64,000 nucleotides of DNA from Actinoplanes ianthinogenes (GTDB taxonomy: Bacteria > Actinomycetota > Actinomycetes > Mycobacteriales > Micromonosporaceae). Below, in pieces: positions 9,783 through 19,593 of the stretch. The position numbers were made by a program, and so were the translations under genes. The DNA is taken from positions 6,449,501 through 6,513,500 of the forward strand of contig NZ_AP023356.1 of assembly GCF_018324205.1 (NCBI RefSeq), in the 5' to 3' direction. The notes beneath the pieces were generated by a model. It saw only the letters and a list, made by a program, of their open reading frames with translations, was not told the origin of the DNA and did no database searches. Numbering within the stretch: position 1 is the first letter of the stretch; each line of letters starts with the position of its first letter.

Positions 9783-9935
9783 CTAGGCCCCGCCCCAACC
9801 GCACCAACCCCGCCCCGCCGTCCAGCGCGAGGCGGTCCCACCCGAGACCGACCCGCGACGCACGGGTGTGTCCCGGGGCAGCGCGAGGCCGCTCCGCCGC
9901 AGGCCCGCTGCGCGGCTCACGGCCCTCCGTTGTCG

Positions 9936-10269
9936 GGCTGGTGCTCATGGCCCTTTCCGGGCGGGGGATAGGGCGCTCAGGGCCAGCCGGGGTGTGGTGG
10001 GCTGGTGGTCGCGGCGCTCTGTTGTCGGGCTGGTGCTCATGGCCCTATCCCGGCGCGGGATAGGGCGCTCAGCTCCAGCCGGGGTTCGTGGGCTGGTGCT
10101 CATGGCCCTATCGGGGCGGGGGATAGGGCGCTCGGTGCCAGCCGGGGTTCGTGGGCTGGTGCTCATGGCCCTATCGGGGCGGGGGATAGGGCGCTCGGTG
10201 CCAGCCGGGGTTGGTGGGCTGGTGGTCATGGCCCTATCGGGGCACCGGGAAGGGCCGTGGGGGCCAGCC
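9936..10269 (+). repeat. Array A of 53-bp two-tier hairpin repeats
   Basis: Five full 53-bp units start at 9936, 10028, 10091, 10154 and 10217, with a truncated unit at 10000. The last four repeat with an exact 63-bp period. Each reads GGCTGG, 7 nt, about 9 nt of GGCCCTATC type, a 9-nt loop, GATAGGGCG, 7 nt, CCAGCC. The first unit begins 154 bp after the IS. The array lies between ctaF (plus) and the zinc-ribbon gene (minus), that is, between convergent genes. Bases 9783-9935 before it hold no recognisable gene. Confidence 0.92.
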
Positions 10270-10293
10270 GGGTGTGGGGGTTCGCCGGCCGGG

Positions 10294-10503
10294 TCAGGCG
10301 GCGGCCGTGCGCTGCTGGGGAGCGATCCGGCGGGGAGATTTCGGCGGCATCCACAGGTGCACGACGATCGGGGCGACCACCTCGGCCGCGCCGCAGCGGG
10401 TGCAGACCAGCTCGGGGCAGTCGTCGTGCCCGTCGTCGCAGGGCGGCGTTTCGAAGAGCATGTCGCCGTCGCAGATGACGCAGCGCAGTTCGCGTTCGTC
10501 CAC
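10294..10503 (-). CDS. Small zinc-ribbon-like protein
   Basis: A 69-residue protein with Cys pairs in CVICDG and CTRCGA and two further cysteines in between (CDDGHDDC), typical of a metal-binding ribbon. The GTG start at 10503 has an AAGGAG ribosome site 6 nt upstream. Residues 50-69 are basic and low in complexity. The function is unknown. Small ribbons of this kind occur widely in actinobacteria, and here it sits beside trpD on the same strand, about 350 bp away. Array A ends 24 bp beyond its stop. Confidence 0.75.
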   Translation of the reverse strand: MDERELRCVICDGDMLFETPPCDDGHDDCPELVCTRCGAAEVVAPIVVHLWMPPKSPRRIAPQQRTAAA

Positions 10504-10850
10504 GGGCTTCTCCTTCGTGCGGAAGGTGGGATTACCCGAATGTCATTCAGACGCTGTCACGTCGGCCGGGTGATGCCGAGCATTCCCGGCGGCGTGTTGC
10601 AGTCTTTTTCAGGATTTTTCAGCAGGTAGTGCCTTAAACGGACGTGACCCACGGATGGGTGTCGCGGGTCACGCCGGAGCCGAGGCAGAGCCCGCGGGCC
10701 GACGCTGCGGGCCGGTGCGGGGCTGCGAGCGGGGTGCTGCGGGCCGCGAGCGGGGTGCTGCGGGCCGGTGCCACAGGTGGTGCGTGTCACTGGCGGTGTT
10801 GCGGCGGGGTGCGGGCTCGGCGGGTGCTGTGGGCGTACCGAAAATGGGGT
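10504..10850. other. Non-coding gap between trpD and the zinc-ribbon gene
   Basis: No gene is supported here. It contains an 8-bp hairpin (10643-10650 with 10666-10673, loop of 15) and a twofold direct repeat of about 21 bp near 10727-10770 built on GCGAGCGGGGTGCTGCGGGC. The upstream region of the zinc-ribbon gene is included. Confidence 0.6.
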
Positions 10851-11909
10851 TTATTCGGCGGCCTTGGCGGCTTGGGCGGCCGTGACCCACCGGTCCAGCA
10901 GCGCGGTCGTGGCGCCCGAGTCGATCGCCTCGGCGGCCCGGGCGATGCCGGCCCGCAGCGTGTCCCGGAAATCGCCCGGAAAACCGCTCTGCGCGGCGAA
11001 CGCCGCGGCGGCGTTGACCAGCACCGCGTCCCGCACCGGACCGGCCTCACCGGCGAACACGCGGCGCGCCACGTCGGCGTTGAACGCGGCGTCCCCACCG
11101 CGCAGCGCGTCCGGCGCGCTGCGGGCCAGGCCCAGCTCGGTCGCGTCGACCAACAGCTCCTCGACCTTCCCGTCGCGGGCGATCCACACCCGGGTCGGCG
11201 CCGCGGTGGTGAACTCGTCGAGGCCGTCCTCGCCGCGCATGACCAGCGCCGAGTCGCCGCGCTCGGCGAAGACCGCGGCCATCACCGGCGCCATCCGCGG
11301 CTCGAAGCAGCCGACCGCGGCCGAGGTGGGGCGGGCCGGGTTGGTCAGCGGGCCGAGCATGTTGAAGAAGGTGGGCACGCCCAGCTCCCGCCGGGTGACC
11401 GAGGCGTGCCGCATGCCGGAGTGGTACCGAGCGGCGAAGCAGAAGCCGATGCCGGCCTCGGCCACCGTCCGGTTCACCCCGGCCGGGCCCAGGTCCAGCG
11501 GGATCCCGAAGTGCTCCAGCAGGTCGGCGGTACCGGTGGTGGAGGACGCCGACCGGTTGCCGTGCTTGACCACGGTCACCCCGGCGGAGGCCGTCACGAT
11601 CGCCGCCATGGTGGAGATGTTCACCATGTTGGCCCGGTCGCCGCCGGTGCCGACCACGTCGACCGCGCGGGTGCGGACCTCGGCGGGCAGCTCCACCAGG
11701 GTGGCGGCGGAGAGCATCGCCTCCACCAGACCGGCCAGCTCGGCCGGCGTCTCGCCCTTGGCGCGCATCGCCACGGCGAAGCCGGCGATCTGGACCGGCG
11801 TGGCGTTACCCGCCATGATCTCGCCCATCGCCCAGGCCGTGTCCGCGGTGGCGAGCTCCTCGCCGCGAAGCAGGGACATCGTCAGATTCGGCCAGGTGCG
11901 TGCGCCCAT
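10851..11909 (-). CDS. trpD: Anthranilate phosphoribosyltransferase
   Basis: Joins anthranilate to PRPP, the second step of tryptophan synthesis. The 352-residue protein has the PRPP-binding glycine loop [12 protein letters not shown], the anthranilate/phosphate motif [10 protein letters not shown] and the metal-binding acidic pair in RGEDGLDEF. Start is the ATG at 11909. No other trp gene is adjacent; trpD is instead embedded beside the oxidase genes, the position it also has in other actinobacteria (Rv2192c next to ctaE). The downstream gap to the zinc-ribbon gene shows no strong terminator. Confidence 0.96.
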   Translation of the reverse strand: MGARTWPNLTMSLLRGEELATADTAWAMGEIMAGNATPVQIAGFAVAMRAKGETPAELAGLVEAMLSAATLVELPAEVRTRAVDVVGTGGDRANMVNISTMAAIVTASAGVTVVKHGNRSASSTTGTADLLEHFGIPLDLGPAGVNRTVAEAGIGFCFAARYHSGMRHASVTRRELGVPTFFNMLGPLTNPARPTSAAVGCFEPRMAPVMAAVFAERGDSALVMRGEDGLDEFTTAAPTRVWIARDGKVEELLVDATELGLARSAPDALRGGDAAFNADVARRVFAGEAGPVRDAVLVNAAAAFAAQSGFPGDFRDTLRAGIARAAEAIDSGATTALLDRWVTAAQAAKAAE

Positions 11910-11945
11910 GGCGGGGCCTCCGTCGGGGGGTGTCTTCTCAGTCGG

Positions 11946-12380
11946 TCAGGTGCGCGGGAGGGCGCCCAGCGGGATCGCGCCGTCGCGGCGCGCCCGGAGC
12001 AGCCCGGCCACCGTCTGCCCGGTGGTCACCGGGTCGAGCGGGGCCAGCAGGGTCGCGTCGACCTGCGAATACGCCGCCAGCCAGCGATCCGCGGCACGGG
12101 CGATCACGACGCAGGTGGGTGGCGGGTCCTGGTACTCGTCCTTGGTCTGACGGGCGATGCCGAGCCCACCGGCGGGGGTCGCCTCACCGTCGAGCACCAT
12201 CAGGTCGATCTCGTAGTCGTCGAGCAGCCGCCGGCACTCCTCCCACGAGGAGGCGTCGGCGAACTCGACGGAGAGATCGGCCGCCGGACGCGTGCCGATG
12301 GCGAGCCGGATCCGGTCGCGCACCGCGGCGTCGTCGCTGTATAGCAGAACCGTGTACTGGGTCGTGGTGGTGTCGCTCAT
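11946..12380 (-). CDS. Receiver-like (pseudo-response-regulator) protein
   Basis: A stand-alone CheY-like domain of 144 residues without an output domain. The N-terminal acidic pair (YSDDAA, residues 15-18) and a candidate phosphoacceptor Asp64 (MVLDGEA) are present. The conserved lysine expected near residue 114 is replaced (TLLAPLDP), so classical phospho-signalling is doubtful. The ATG at 12380 was chosen over upstream in-frame codons because the receiver fold begins about 10 residues later. Its neighbours are the ctaG-like and trpD genes on the same strand. The partner and role are unknown. Confidence 0.7.
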   Translation of the reverse strand: MSDTTTTQYTVLLYSDDAAVRDRIRLAIGTRPAADLSVEFADASSWEECRRLLDDYEIDLMVLDGEATPAGGLGIARQTKDEYQDPPPTCVVIARAADRWLAAYSQVDATLLAPLDPVTTGQTVAGLLRARRDGAIPLGALPRT

Positions 12381-12429
12381 GTTTGTGCCCCACTTCACCT
12401 TGTAGGTCCCAGGGATCGTATCGGATCTG

Positions 12430-13404
12430 TTATCCCGGGTCCGGGGCCGGTCGCTCGGGGTTCTCCGCAGTTGTGATCTTGGCCGCTGCCGCGGCTTCCT
12501 CCAGCTCCGCCCGGTCCAGGGCACGGTCGATCCGGCGGGCCTCCCGCTCCGACTGGCGCACCCACTGCACCACCAGGATGCCCAGCATGGTGACGCTCAC
12601 GATCTCGCCGCCGGCCCACAGGATGCCGCCCGCCGTGACCTGGTCCGAGTGCGGGTTCATCCAGGCCAGGTGCAGGTTCGGGTACCAATCACCGCCGAGC
12701 AGCTCCTGCTGCTGCATGATCGTCAGCCCGAGCACGGTGTGGAACGGCACCGACAGCACCATCAGCAGCGCGCGTCCCGGGTACGGCCAGCGGTTCGGCA
12801 GCGGGTCCAGGCCGAGCAGCGGCCAGAAGAAGAGGCACCCGGTGACCATGAAGTGGATGTGGACGAACTCGTGCAACCAGGCGTGCTCGAGGGTCTGCCG
12901 GTACAGCCCGGTGAAGTAGAGGACGAACGGGTTCGCGATGAACAGTCCGAACGCGACCAGCGGGAACGTCAGCACCCGGACGTACCGGGAGTGGACGACG
13001 GCGAGCAGCGTCTTGCGCGGCCGGCCGTGCAGCACCCGCAGGGCCAGGGTGGTCGGCGCGCCCAGGGCCAGGAAGATCGGCCCGATCATCGAGAGCACCA
13101 TGTGCTGGACCATGTGCACCGAGATCAGCGTGGTGTCGTACGCCTCGATGCCGGTCACCGAGACGGCGGCGATCGAGCCGAGTCCACCCGCGACGAACGC
13201 CGCGGTGCGGCCACCCGGCCAGTGGTCGCCACGCTGGCGGAGGCGGTGCACGCCGTACAGATAGAGGGCTGCCGCGACCAGCAGGCCCACCGCGATCAGG
13301 CTGAACCAGTGGAACTGGGTGAAGATGGCCGACGCGGTGAACGGTGGGAGTCCAGTATCCCCGGCCGCGTCCGCCAGCGAGGCGATTTCGACTGACTGCA
13401 CCAC
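12430..13404 (-). CDS. Cytochrome c oxidase assembly protein, Caa3_CtaG family
   Basis: A 324-residue polytopic membrane protein with about seven hydrophobic segments and conserved membrane histidines (SVHMVQHMVLSM, HEFVHIHFMVTG, VPFHTVLG) typical of the Caa3_CtaG family, implicated in copper delivery to the oxidase. The C-terminal 50 residues are a charged, Ala/Glu-rich cytoplasmic tail. The GTG start at 13404 faces the ctaE gene divergently, about 100 bp away. The placement supports a role in aa3 oxidase assembly. Confidence 0.88.
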   Translation of the reverse strand: MVQSVEIASLADAAGDTGLPPFTASAIFTQFHWFSLIAVGLLVAAALYLYGVHRLRQRGDHWPGGRTAAFVAGGLGSIAAVSVTGIEAYDTTLISVHMVQHMVLSMIGPIFLALGAPTTLALRVLHGRPRKTLLAVVHSRYVRVLTFPLVAFGLFIANPFVLYFTGLYRQTLEHAWLHEFVHIHFMVTGCLFFWPLLGLDPLPNRWPYPGRALLMVLSVPFHTVLGLTIMQQQELLGGDWYPNLHLAWMNPHSDQVTAGGILWAGGEIVSVTMLGILVVQWVRQSEREARRIDRALDRAELEEAAAAAKITTAENPERPAPDPG

Positions 13405-13510
13405 TCGAAGCTAGACCTACCCGCTGGTCACCGAATATTCCGGGCTGCACACACTGCCGGATTAGGGACCCCGCCTGACCTTGGACCTACCGCGGGGGAA
13501 TAATGAGCCC

Positions 13511-14107
13511 GTGACAGCGGCAGCCATCGACAAGAGCCGGATCCACTCGCTGACCCGACCCAACATGGTCAGCGTCGGGACCATCGTGTGGCTCTCCAGC
13601 GAGCTCATGTTCTTCGCGGCGTTGTTCGCCATGTACTTCTCGATCCGCGCCGCGGCTCCCGAGATGTGGGCGGAGCACACCAAAGAGCTCAACATCCCGT
13701 ACGCCACCACGTTCACGGTGATCCTGGTCCTCTCGTCGGTGACCTGCCAGCTGGGCGTCTTCGCGGCGGAGAAGGGCGACGTGTTCGCGCTGCGGCGCTG
13801 GTTCACGATCACCTTCGTGATGGGCCTGATCTTCGTGCTGGGCCAGGCGAACGAATATCGGAACCTCGTCCACGAGGGCGTGAAGCTCAACGGTGACGGG
13901 TATGGCTCGATGTTCTACCTGACCACCGGCTTCCACGGCCTGCACGTGACCGGCGGCCTCATCGCCTTCATCATCTACATGATCCGGACGACCATGGGCC
14001 GCTTCACCCCGGCACAGGCCACGTCGGCGATCGTCGTGTCGTACTACTGGCACTTCGTGGACATCGTGTGGATCGCGCTGTTCGCCATGATCTATTGGCT
14101 CAAGTGA
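13511..14107 (+). CDS. ctaE: Cytochrome c oxidase subunit III
   Basis: A 198-residue membrane subunit III with five to six hydrophobic segments and the family motifs [20 protein letters not shown] and [10 protein letters not shown]. The GTG at 13511 is preferred to an in-frame GTG-like codon 30 bases upstream because it follows a purine-rich GGGGGAA and matches the usual N-terminus. It is the first gene of the ctaE-qcrC-qcrA-qcrB unit, in the same order as Rv2193-Rv2196. It lacks the two N-terminal helices of mitochondrial subunit III, normal for this group. Confidence 0.95.
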   Translation: MTAAAIDKSRIHSLTRPNMVSVGTIVWLSSELMFFAALFAMYFSIRAAAPEMWAEHTKELNIPYATTFTVILVLSSVTCQLGVFAAEKGDVFALRRWFTITFVMGLIFVLGQANEYRNLVHEGVKLNGDGYGSMFYLTTGFHGLHVTGGLIAFIIYMIRTTMGRFTPAQATSAIVVSYYWHFVDIVWIALFAMIYWLK

Positions 14108-14157
14108 TTCAGCGCCGCAGGCGAGGACTTCTAACGACACCCAGAGGGACATAGCCC

Positions 14158-15006
14158 ATGACTTCTGACACCCCCGCCCGCAGGCGTGCCCGGGTGTTCT
14201 CCCGGCGCGGCGGCGCGCCCAGCCGGGCTCGCCGCCGGGTCGGCGCGGCCGTTCGCATGATCGCGGCGCTCGCGCTCGCCGGCGGCGTGTACACCGCCTT
14301 CACCCCCGGTGCCTTCGCCGAGGACAGCACCCCGCTCTCCAGCGCCGCGCAGCAGGGCAAAGAGCTCTTCGACAACAGCTGCATCTCCTGCCACGGGCGG
14401 GACGGTCAGGGTGTCGCGGGCCGCGGTCCGAGCCTGATCGGCGTCGGATCGGCCTCGGTCGAGTTCCAGGTGGGCACCGGGCGCATGCCCATGGCCCGCC
14501 AGGAGGCGCAGGCCGAGCAGAAGAAGCCGCAGTTCACGCCGGACGAGACCAAGCAGCTCGCGCAGTACATCCAGGAGATCGGTGGCGGGCCGGAGATCCC
14601 GGCCGGCGAGCTCAAGCTCGACCCGAAGGCGAACCCCGAGGCGCTGGCGCGCGGTGGCGAGCTCTTCCGGGTCAACTGCACCTCCTGCCACAGCTTCACC
14701 GGCGCCGGCGGCGCGCTCTCCTCGGGCAAGTTCGCCCCGAGCCTGCACGACGCCACGCCTGAGCAGATCTACGCCGCCATGCTGACCGGCCCGCAGAACA
14801 TGCCGGTCTTCGGGGACAACCAGCTCACCCCGGAGCAGAAGCGCGAGATCATCACGTACATCACCGTGCAGCTCCAGGACAACAAGGACGCGGGCGGCAT
14901 CTTCAACCTGGGCGGATACGGTCCGGCGACCGAGGGCATGGCGATCTTCCTGGTCGGCATCACGATCCTGGTCTTCACGTCGCTCTGGATTGCGGGGAAG
15001 TCATGA
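14158..15006 (+). CDS. qcrC: Cytochrome bc1 diheme cytochrome c subunit
   Basis: The 282-residue QcrC carries two covalent haem c sites, CISCH near residue 78 and CTSCH near residue 178, each followed by Met-containing segments. An N-terminal signal/anchor (about residues 33-55) exports the domains, and a C-terminal segment (about 258-278) anchors them. In actinobacteria this protein replaces soluble cytochrome c, passing electrons directly from bc1 to the CuA site of CtaC. It overlaps qcrA by four bases (ATGA). Confidence 0.97.
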   Translation: MTSDTPARRRARVFSRRGGAPSRARRRVGAAVRMIAALALAGGVYTAFTPGAFAEDSTPLSSAAQQGKELFDNSCISCHGRDGQGVAGRGPSLIGVGSASVEFQVGTGRMPMARQEAQAEQKKPQFTPDETKQLAQYIQEIGGGPEIPAGELKLDPKANPEALARGGELFRVNCTSCHSFTGAGGALSSGKFAPSLHDATPEQIYAAMLTGPQNMPVFGDNQLTPEQKREIITYITVQLQDNKDAGGIFNLGGYGPATEGMAIFLVGITILVFTSLWIAGKS

Positions 15007-16094
15007 CAACGCATCACGGCCCGGCCGCCGAGCCGGTCGACGTGAACGATCCGAAGCTGACCCGCTTCGACATCGTCAAAGAGGGGCTGCGGCGCGACGA
15101 CATCGAGATCGTCACGTACGAGTCGCAGTTCCAGGGGCCGAACTCGAAGGCCGAGAAGCGGGTCGTCCGCAGCATCGCCTTCCTGTTCCTGTTCTCCGGC
15201 CTGTTCGCGGTGGCGTTCCTGGTCTTCTACATCGTCTGGCCGTGGGAGTACCAGCTCGGCCACACGATCAACGACTACTACACGCCGGTCCTCGGGATCA
15301 GCCTCGGCATCGCGCTGTTCTCCCTGGGCATCGCGATCCTGGCCTGGGCCAAGAAACTGCTGCCGCACGAGCTCTCGATCCAGCAGCGGCACGGTGACCC
15401 GTCCGGCGACGACGAGCGGCTGATCACCGGTCAGACCATGATGTACGTGGCGGACGAGCTCGGTGTGCAGCGGCGGCCGCTGCTCAAGGGCGCGATCGGC
15501 CTCGGCCTGGCCCCGCTCGGCCTGGCCGCGGCGGCCCCGTTGGTCGGCGGCCTGATCCAGAACCCGCACAAGGACCCCGAGCCGATGATGTACCGCACCG
15601 GCTTCAATCCGAAGACCAACGGCGACAAGCTGGTCCGGCTGACCCGCGAGGACGGATCCCCGATCCGCCCCGAGGACGTCAGCGCCGGTGGTCAGATGAC
15701 CGTCTACCCGGGCATCCCGGGCGGCGCCACGAACAAGCACGCCGACTCGCCGACGCTGCTGATCCACCTGCGGCCCGACGACGCGGCGATCACCCGGGCG
15801 AACGCCGACGCCGACCCGCGCAACAAGGGCTCGATGTGGAGCGACTACGTCGCGTACTCGAAGATCTGTACGCACGCCGGTTGCCCCGCCAGCCTGTACG
15901 AGCAGCAGACGAACCGGCTGCTCTGCCCGTGCCACCAGTCGCAGTTCCTGATCACCGACAACGCGCAGCCGGTCTTCGGTCCCGCCACCCGGCGTCTGCC
16001 GATGTTGCCGCTCTCGGTGGACGACGAAGGTTTCTTTGTGGCAACGTCTGACTTCAAGGACACTGTCGGACCCGACTTCTGGGAGCGGCCGTGA
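15003..16094 (+). CDS. qcrA: Cytochrome bc1 Rieske iron-sulfur subunit
   Basis: The 363-residue Rieske subunit of the bc1 complex. The 2Fe-2S ligands are in CTHAGCP and CPCHQSQF near residues 292-315. Three N-terminal membrane segments (about 58-80, 95-115, 165-185) match the actinobacterial form, which has three helices rather than one. ATG at 15003 overlaps the qcrC stop. Its own stop overlaps the GTG start of qcrB, so all three are translationally coupled. Confidence 0.97.
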   Translation: MTTHHGPAAEPVDVNDPKLTRFDIVKEGLRRDDIEIVTYESQFQGPNSKAEKRVVRSIAFLFLFSGLFAVAFLVFYIVWPWEYQLGHTINDYYTPVLGISLGIALFSLGIAILAWAKKLLPHELSIQQRHGDPSGDDERLITGQTMMYVADELGVQRRPLLKGAIGLGLAPLGLAAAAPLVGGLIQNPHKDPEPMMYRTGFNPKTNGDKLVRLTREDGSPIRPEDVSAGGQMTVYPGIPGGATNKHADSPTLLIHLRPDDAAITRANADADPRNKGSMWSDYVAYSKICTHAGCPASLYEQQTNRLLCPCHQSQFLITDNAQPVFGPATRRLPMLPLSVDDEGFFVATSDFKDTVGPDFWERP

Positions 16095-17701
16095 AACGCC
16101 GAAAGCTTGATCCCGCCGAGGCAACCGCCAACTTCGCCAAGGGCGTCGATGACCGGTTCCAGGCTGCCACCCCGCTGCGCGGGCTGCTGAACAAGGTCTT
16201 CCCTGACCACTGGTCGTTCCTGCTCGGCGAGATCGCCCTCTTCTCGTTCATCGTGCTGCTGCTGAGCGGTGTCTTCCTGACGCTGTTCTTCGACCCGTCG
16301 ATGACCGAGACGGCGTATGACGGTTCGTACGCGGCGCTGCGCGGCACCGAGATGTCCCAGGCGTACGCGTCGTCCCTGCACATCTCGTTCGAGGTGCGCG
16401 GTGGTCTGTTCATGCGCCAGATGCACCACTGGGCGGCGCTGCTGTTCATGGCGTCGATCGTGGTGCACATGGCCCGCGTGTTCTTCACCGGCGCGTTCCG
16501 CAAGCCGCGTGAGATCAACTGGGTGATCGGCGTCATCCTGTTCCTGCTCGGGTTCTTCGCCGGCTTCACCGGTTACTCGCTGCCGGACGACGGCCTCTCC
16601 GGCACCGGTCTCCGCATCGCCTCCGCGATCATGCTGTCCCTGCCGGTGATCGGCACCTGGCTGTCCGCCGCCATCTTCGGCGGGGAGTACCCGGGCGAGT
16701 TCATCATCGGCCGCTTCTACATCGCGCACGTGCTGCTCATCCCGGGCATCCTGCTGGCGCTGATCAGCGTGCACCTGGGCATCGTGTTCAAGCAGAAGCA
16801 CACCCAGTGGCCGGGCCCGATGCGGACCAACGAGAACGTGGTCGGCGAGCGGATGTTCCCGCGGTACGTGATGAAGCAGGGCGGCTTCTTCATGGCGGTC
16901 TTCGGCGTCATCGCGCTGATGGCCGGTCTGTTCCAGATCAACCCGATCTGGATGTTCGGTCCGTACCGGGCCGCCGAGGTCTCCGCCGCGTCCCAGCCCG
17001 ACTGGTACGTCATGTTCATGGACGGCCTGGTCCGGCTCATGCCGAACTGGCAGATCTACATCCCGTTCGGCGACGGCTACAGCATCCCGCCGCTGTTCTG
17101 GCCCGCCGTGGTCGGCCTCGGCGCGCTGTTCACGCTGCCGATGGCGTACCCGTGGCTGGAAGCGCGGAAGCTGAAGGACAAGCGCACCCACCACCTGCTG
17201 CAGCGTCCCCGGGACAACCCGGAGCGCGTCGGCATCGGCATGATGGCGCTGGCGTTCTTCCTGGTCGCGACGATCTCCGGCGGCAACGACGTGATCGCCG
17301 ACAAGTTCCACATCAGCCTGAACGCGATGACCTGGGCCGGTCGTATCGGCCTGCTGATCCTCCCGCCGCTGGCGTATTACGTCTCGGTCCGGATCTGCTT
17401 CGGTCTGCAGCAGCACGACCGCGAGGTCCTGGCCCACGGTGTGGAGACCGGCATCATCAAGCGCCTGCCGAACGGTCAGTTCGTCGAGGTGCACCAGCCG
17501 CTCGGCCCGGTGGACGAGCACGGTCACCCGATCCCGCTGGAGTACCGCGGCTGGGTCGTGCCGAAGAAGATGAACAAGATCGGGGCGCTCGCGCCGGCGG
17601 TCAAGGGCTTCTTCTTCCCGGTGGAGAAACCGGCCGAGGCGCCGGTCTCGCCGGCCCCGATCACCAGTGGCAAGCGCGAGGAACTCTCCGGCAGGAAGTA
17701 A
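16091..17701 (+). CDS. qcrB: Cytochrome bc1 cytochrome b subunit
   Basis: Cytochrome b of 536 residues holding both b haems and the quinol sites. Paired haem histidines occur in [19 protein letters not shown] and in [20 protein letters not shown]. The PEWY-like quinol-site motif reads PDWY. Eight to nine membrane segments are visible, and the last about 120 residues form the long actinobacterial cytoplasmic tail. The GTG start at 16091 overlaps qcrA. Mycobacterial QcrB is a known drug target; conservation of this site was not assessed here. Confidence 0.97.
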   Translation: MKRRKLDPAEATANFAKGVDDRFQAATPLRGLLNKVFPDHWSFLLGEIALFSFIVLLLSGVFLTLFFDPSMTETAYDGSYAALRGTEMSQAYASSLHISFEVRGGLFMRQMHHWAALLFMASIVVHMARVFFTGAFRKPREINWVIGVILFLLGFFAGFTGYSLPDDGLSGTGLRIASAIMLSLPVIGTWLSAAIFGGEYPGEFIIGRFYIAHVLLIPGILLALISVHLGIVFKQKHTQWPGPMRTNENVVGERMFPRYVMKQGGFFMAVFGVIALMAGLFQINPIWMFGPYRAAEVSAASQPDWYVMFMDGLVRLMPNWQIYIPFGDGYSIPPLFWPAVVGLGALFTLPMAYPWLEARKLKDKRTHHLLQRPRDNPERVGIGMMALAFFLVATISGGNDVIADKFHISLNAMTWAGRIGLLILPPLAYYVSVRICFGLQQHDREVLAHGVETGIIKRLPNGQFVEVHQPLGPVDEHGHPIPLEYRGWVVPKKMNKIGALAPAVKGFFFPVEKPAEAPVSPAPITSGKREELSGRK

Positions 17702-17712
17702 GGCGTTTCCTC

Positions 17713-17749
17713 AGAACGGCCCGTCGGCACTCGCCGGCGGGCCGGTTCT
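17713..17749 (+). terminator. Hairpin terminator of ctaE-qcrCAB
   Basis: A long GC-rich stem (17713-17728 with 17733-17749, one G-U pair and one bulge) with a short ACTC-like loop lies 12 bp after the qcrB stop and runs into TTCTGTTG. Confidence 0.8.
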
Positions 17750-17811
17750 GTTGATCGGGGTGCGGATAGCATGGGCACGACCATTCGGCCTCATGGGTGA
17801 GGAGACCTCAG

Positions 17812-18099
17812 GTGAATACCGCGATCGTCCACATCGACTGCGCCACCGATTCGATTCCCGAGGTCGCGGAGGCGCTGGCGGCGCTGGACGGGGTCAGCGA
17901 GGTCTACTCGGTCGCCGGCAACGTCGACCTGATCGCCATCGTGCGGGTGCCGCGCTTCGACGACATCGCCGAGGTCATCGCGGGCCGCATCTCCAAGACC
18001 CCGGGTGTGATCAACACGGAGTCGCACATCGCGTTCCGTGCGTACTCCAAGCATGACCTGGAGGACGCGTTCGCGATCGGCCTGCCCGACGCGGACTGA
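17812..18099 (+). CDS. Stand-alone Lrp/AsnC ligand-binding (RAM) domain protein
   Basis: A 95-residue protein consisting only of the Lrp/AsnC effector-binding domain (motif GVSEVYSVAGNVDLIAIV and the terminal PGVINTESHIAF strand), with no DNA-binding domain. Such stand-alone RAM proteins form ring oligomers and may bind amino acids or modulate full-length Lrp proteins. The GTG start at 17812 was chosen for its GAGGAG ribosome site; an upstream in-frame codon at 17797 lies before that site. It follows the qcrB terminator, so it is probably transcribed on its own. Confidence 0.83.
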   Translation: MNTAIVHIDCATDSIPEVAEALAALDGVSEVYSVAGNVDLIAIVRVPRFDDIAEVIAGRISKTPGVINTESHIAFRAYSKHDLEDAFAIGLPDAD

Positions 18100-18137
18100 C
18101 CGCCGGGCGCGCGGCCCGCGGGTGGCTCGGCGCGAGG

Positions 18138-18998
18138 TCAGGCCGTGTGGACGGTCAGGCCGCCGGGTGCCCGGATCGCGTCGCTGAGCGACTCGCCGGC
18201 CTCGACGGTGGCGCCGGGCCACACCACGCAGCGGGTCACGCTGCCGGCCACCCGGGCGCCGGCGCCGATCACCGACTCGACGGCCGTGCCGGTCACCTCG
18301 GCGGCCGGGTCGGCCAGCCCGGCGCCGGCGGCGTGCAGGTTCGCCTCCAGGTACAGCGCCGGGGTGCCGGTGTCCAGATAGAGGCCTTCGTATCCGATCA
18401 GCTCCAGGGCACCCTCGGCCTCGGCCGGGCGCCACACCGTGCGTACCAGATCGGTGTTGTGATCGTCGAGATCGACGACGAAGCGCCACGGGATCAGGGA
18501 GAAGCCGGCGAAGCGGTGTCCGCTGAAACCGCCGGTCTCGCCGGGGCGGCAGGGTTTGGTGAGCATCCGCACCGTCTCGCCGGACCAGCCGTCGAGCAGC
18601 GCGGCGATGTCCTTGCCCGGCTCCCGGAACGGATCGGCCAGGTAGGCGTCGGCATTGCCGACCAGCACTCCGCGCCCGTCGATCCAGCCTTTCAGCCGGG
18701 CGACGCCACCGGAGGTGCCCAGCGGGCCGTCCAGCTCGACCGAGAGGTGCGCGCGGCCGGTGGCGTGGGCGACGACCTGGTCGGCGAGATAGGCGGCGTT
18801 CACGCCGACCTGAGCGGGACCGCTCAGGCCGAGACCGGCCAGGCGGCGCAGGGCGTGGTCGAGCAGCGGCAGGTTGCCGACCGGGCAGAGCGCCTTGGGC
18901 ACCGACGCGGTGAGCGGGCGCAGGCGCTGACCCTCACCGGCGGCGAGCACGACACCGCAGACCTCCGGGCGCGCGGCGTTTCCCGAAGCGGCGGTCAC
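18138..18998 (-). CDS. Sugar-nucleotide (NDP-sugar) nucleotidyltransferase
   Basis: The 286-residue protein has the nucleotidyltransferase signature VVLAAGEGQRLRPLT with the pyrophosphorylase Lys in PKALCPVGN, the GPLGTSGG loop and the metal Asp in VLVGNADAYL. The C-terminal third contains hexapeptide-like strands (SVIGAGARVAGSV). Mannose-1-phosphate guanylyltransferase or glucose-1-phosphate thymidylyltransferase activity are both possible. Its GTG start overlaps the NUDIX gene stop by four bases, so the two are one operon. Confidence 0.82.
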   Translation of the reverse strand: MTAASGNAARPEVCGVVLAAGEGQRLRPLTASVPKALCPVGNLPLLDHALRRLAGLGLSGPAQVGVNAAYLADQVVAHATGRAHLSVELDGPLGTSGGVARLKGWIDGRGVLVGNADAYLADPFREPGKDIAALLDGWSGETVRMLTKPCRPGETGGFSGHRFAGFSLIPWRFVVDLDDHNTDLVRTVWRPAEAEGALELIGYEGLYLDTGTPALYLEANLHAAGAGLADPAAEVTGTAVESVIGAGARVAGSVTRCVVWPGATVEAGESLSDAIRAPGGLTVHTA

Positions 18999-19561
18999 GG
19001 GGCGGAGGCCGGGCGGGTCGGGGCGGTGTCGGAGACCGGGACCGACGGTGGCAGCTCCCCGGCCCGCGGCCCGAGGCCGTAGATGCCGAGCAGGCGCGCG
19101 GTCGGCCAGGTGAGCCGGGGCAGGTCGTCGAGCGGGAACCAGCGCGCCTCCAGGACCTCACCACCGTCCACCACCAGCGGCGTGCTGGAGGCCGGCACCC
19201 AGCCGAACCAGACCATGTCGACATTCGCCGCGTTGGGGTGCAGGATCGCGTTCGGATTGCCGGGGCGCAGGTCGCCGGGCTCGATCCGGACGCCGGACTC
19301 CTCGAACAGCTCACGGGCGGCGCCGACGGCGGGCAGCTCGCCCCGCTTGAGCAGGCCGGCCGGCAGGCCCCAGCCGCGGCTGGACGGCTGGCGCAGCAGC
19401 AGCAAGCGGCCCGGCTCGGCGGCCTCCGAGTCGCGGATCACGGCGACTGCCCCGACCAGGAACTTGGGGGAGACGGCCCGGGCCACGTGGCGGCGCACCG
19501 GCAGGGGCAGGCCGTAGAACACTTGGTAGGCCAGGCCGCGCAGCTGCCGAGAGAAGTTCAC
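18995..19561 (-). CDS. NUDIX hydrolase
   Basis: A 188-residue NUDIX protein. The complete 23-residue NUDIX box spans roughly residues 77-99, with the pattern G-x5-E-x7-REL-x-EESG. A basic N-terminal helix (residues 1-30) resembles a membrane-surface segment. The GTG at 19561 gives the best N-terminus; an in-frame extension upstream is non-conserved. It is the first gene of an operon with the nucleotidyltransferase, which suggests a nucleotide-sugar or related diphosphate substrate; that is an inference. Confidence 0.85.
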   Translation of the reverse strand: MNFSRQLRGLAYQVFYGLPLPVRRHVARAVSPKFLVGAVAVIRDSEAAEPGRLLLLRQPSSRGWGLPAGLLKRGELPAVGAARELFEESGVRIEPGDLRPGNPNAILHPNAANVDMVWFGWVPASSTPLVVDGGEVLEARWFPLDDLPRLTWPTARLLGIYGLGPRAGELPPSVPVSDTAPTRPASAP

Positions 19562-19593
19562 GCGGGCAAGGTTAGCCGGAAAGACTGAGAGTC

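Noticed and set aside
9936-10269. Integron attC sites
   Set aside because: No cassette genes between the units and no integron integrase; layout lacks the R/L box structure.
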